A stretch of 64,000 nucleotides of DNA, from positions 1 through 64,000 of the forward strand of contig NZ_JAHKRT010000002.1 of assembly GCF_018863195.1 (NCBI RefSeq), read 5' to 3'. Each line of letters opens with the position of its first letter. Position 1 is the first letter of the stretch. The position numbers were made by a program, and so were the translations under genes. Shown here piece after piece: positions 63,857 to 64,000 of this stretch. The notes under the pieces were generated by a model, which saw only the letters and a program-made list of their open reading frames with translations, searched no databases and was not told where the DNA came from. This stretch comes from Sphingomonas quercus (GTDB lineage: Bacteria > Pseudomonadota > Alphaproteobacteria > Sphingomonadales > Sphingomonadaceae).

Positions 63857-64000
63857 CCCCGGCAATATCGGACTCCATGCGCCGCCATGCAAGCGACGAG
63901 GGCACGGACCTGCGTCGCGGTCTCCAGCCGGGAGAGGCCGGTATCGATCACGAAATCCGCACGGGCGCGCTTGGCGCGGTCGGGCATCTGGTGGCGCAGG
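63817..64000 (-). CDS. coaE: Dephospho-CoA kinase, C-terminal part (cut by the right edge)
   Basis: An open frame entering from the right edge and ending at a TGA at 63817. It encodes about 60 residues that include 'HQMPDRAKRARADFVIDTG' followed by 'LSRLETATQVRALVA', the typical C-terminus of dephospho-CoA kinase (last step of CoA synthesis). It overlaps the dnaQ start by about 40 nt; coaE-dnaQ is a common alphaproteobacterial gene order. The ATP-binding part lies outside the window. Confidence 0.75.
   Translation of the reverse strand, partial: LRHQMPDRAKRARADFVIDTGLSRLETATQVRALVACMAAHGVRYCRGCARLSSTPKRPD

Overview
This window looks like a contiguous stretch of chromosome from a high-GC alphaproteobacterium, most likely of the order Sphingomonadales. 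The evidence is the SUF locus headed by an Rrf2-type regulator, DUF4167, DUF2312 and DUF1491 proteins, an SOS-type mmcB gene with a GTTC-N7-GTTC box, a ybgC-tolQRAB-pal cluster, and an rRNA leader of sphingomonad type at the left edge. Coding density is very high. Neighbouring genes repeatedly overlap as ATGA, GTGA, TTGA or TGATG, so many operons are probably translationally coupled. I saw no insertion sequence, prophage, CRISPR array, tRNA or plasmid signature. The window is mostly core genome.

Layout. 1-270: promoter, UP element and boxA-containing leader of an rRNA operon on the minus strand; its 16S gene lies just outside the left edge. 0.4-10.2 kb: CBS-domain protein, a small membrane protein with a YciA-type thioesterase, the minus-strand run hisS-prfA-prmC followed by a DUF4167 gene, inorganic pyrophosphatase, a DUF1345 membrane protein, and a minus-strand block with ispG, an EamA transporter, a GNAT acetyltransferase and an SMR exporter. 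10.2-12.1 kb: isoaspartyl peptidase coupled to an S1/P1 nuclease. 12.2-16.8 kb: ybgC-tolQ-tolR-tolA-tolB-pal (envelope constriction machinery). 16.8-21.5 kb: ruvB, a plus-strand D-2-hydroxyacid dehydrogenase, ynfA, ruvA, ruvC, yebC, DUF2312 and a tiny coupled ORF. 21.7-32.6 kb: pyruvate kinase, rpmJ (L36), a DUF4136 lipoprotein with a cytosolic-type carboxypeptidase, thrS, a dicarboxylate symporter, hydrolase, TPR protein, then gloA, a nitronate monooxygenase and gloB. 32.7-37.8 kb: a small secreted protein, acyl-CoA synthetase, gamma-glutamyltransferase, pyrD.

37.9-43.7 kb: complete SUF iron-sulfur operon (Rrf2 regulator, sufB, C, D, S, T-like, A). 43.7-51.0 kb: a small cationic secreted peptide, a HAD pyrimidine nucleotidase with dapD, a disordered small protein, an SDR, a TlpA-like lipoprotein divergent from argH, a small LptM-like lipoprotein, lysA and galU; dapD and lysA both serve lysine/diaminopimelate synthesis. 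51.1-55.6 kb: a siroheme-synthase-like dehydrogenase, a CorA/ZntB transporter, and a type III polyketide synthase, methyltransferase and FAD oxidoreductase cassette. This cassette is the only part that looks like secondary metabolism and is the best candidate for new chemistry. 55.6-64.0 kb: PBP1A, YgjP-type metallopeptidase, YcgN-type protein, SCO lipoprotein, ankyrin protein, mmcB with a LexA box, SleB-type cell wall hydrolase, DUF1491, ptsN, hpf, dnaQ and the 3' end of coaE.

Small or non-standard items that automatic calling could miss: the rrn promoter, rpmJ, a 39-codon polyglutamine ORF coupled to DUF2312, a 37-codon ORF just past the pal terminator, a probable CTG start for ruvC, a LexA box inside a terminator stem, and a CtrA-type TTAA-N7-TTAA site. 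All functional assignments rest on reading the translated sequence and recalled family knowledge; no database search was run.
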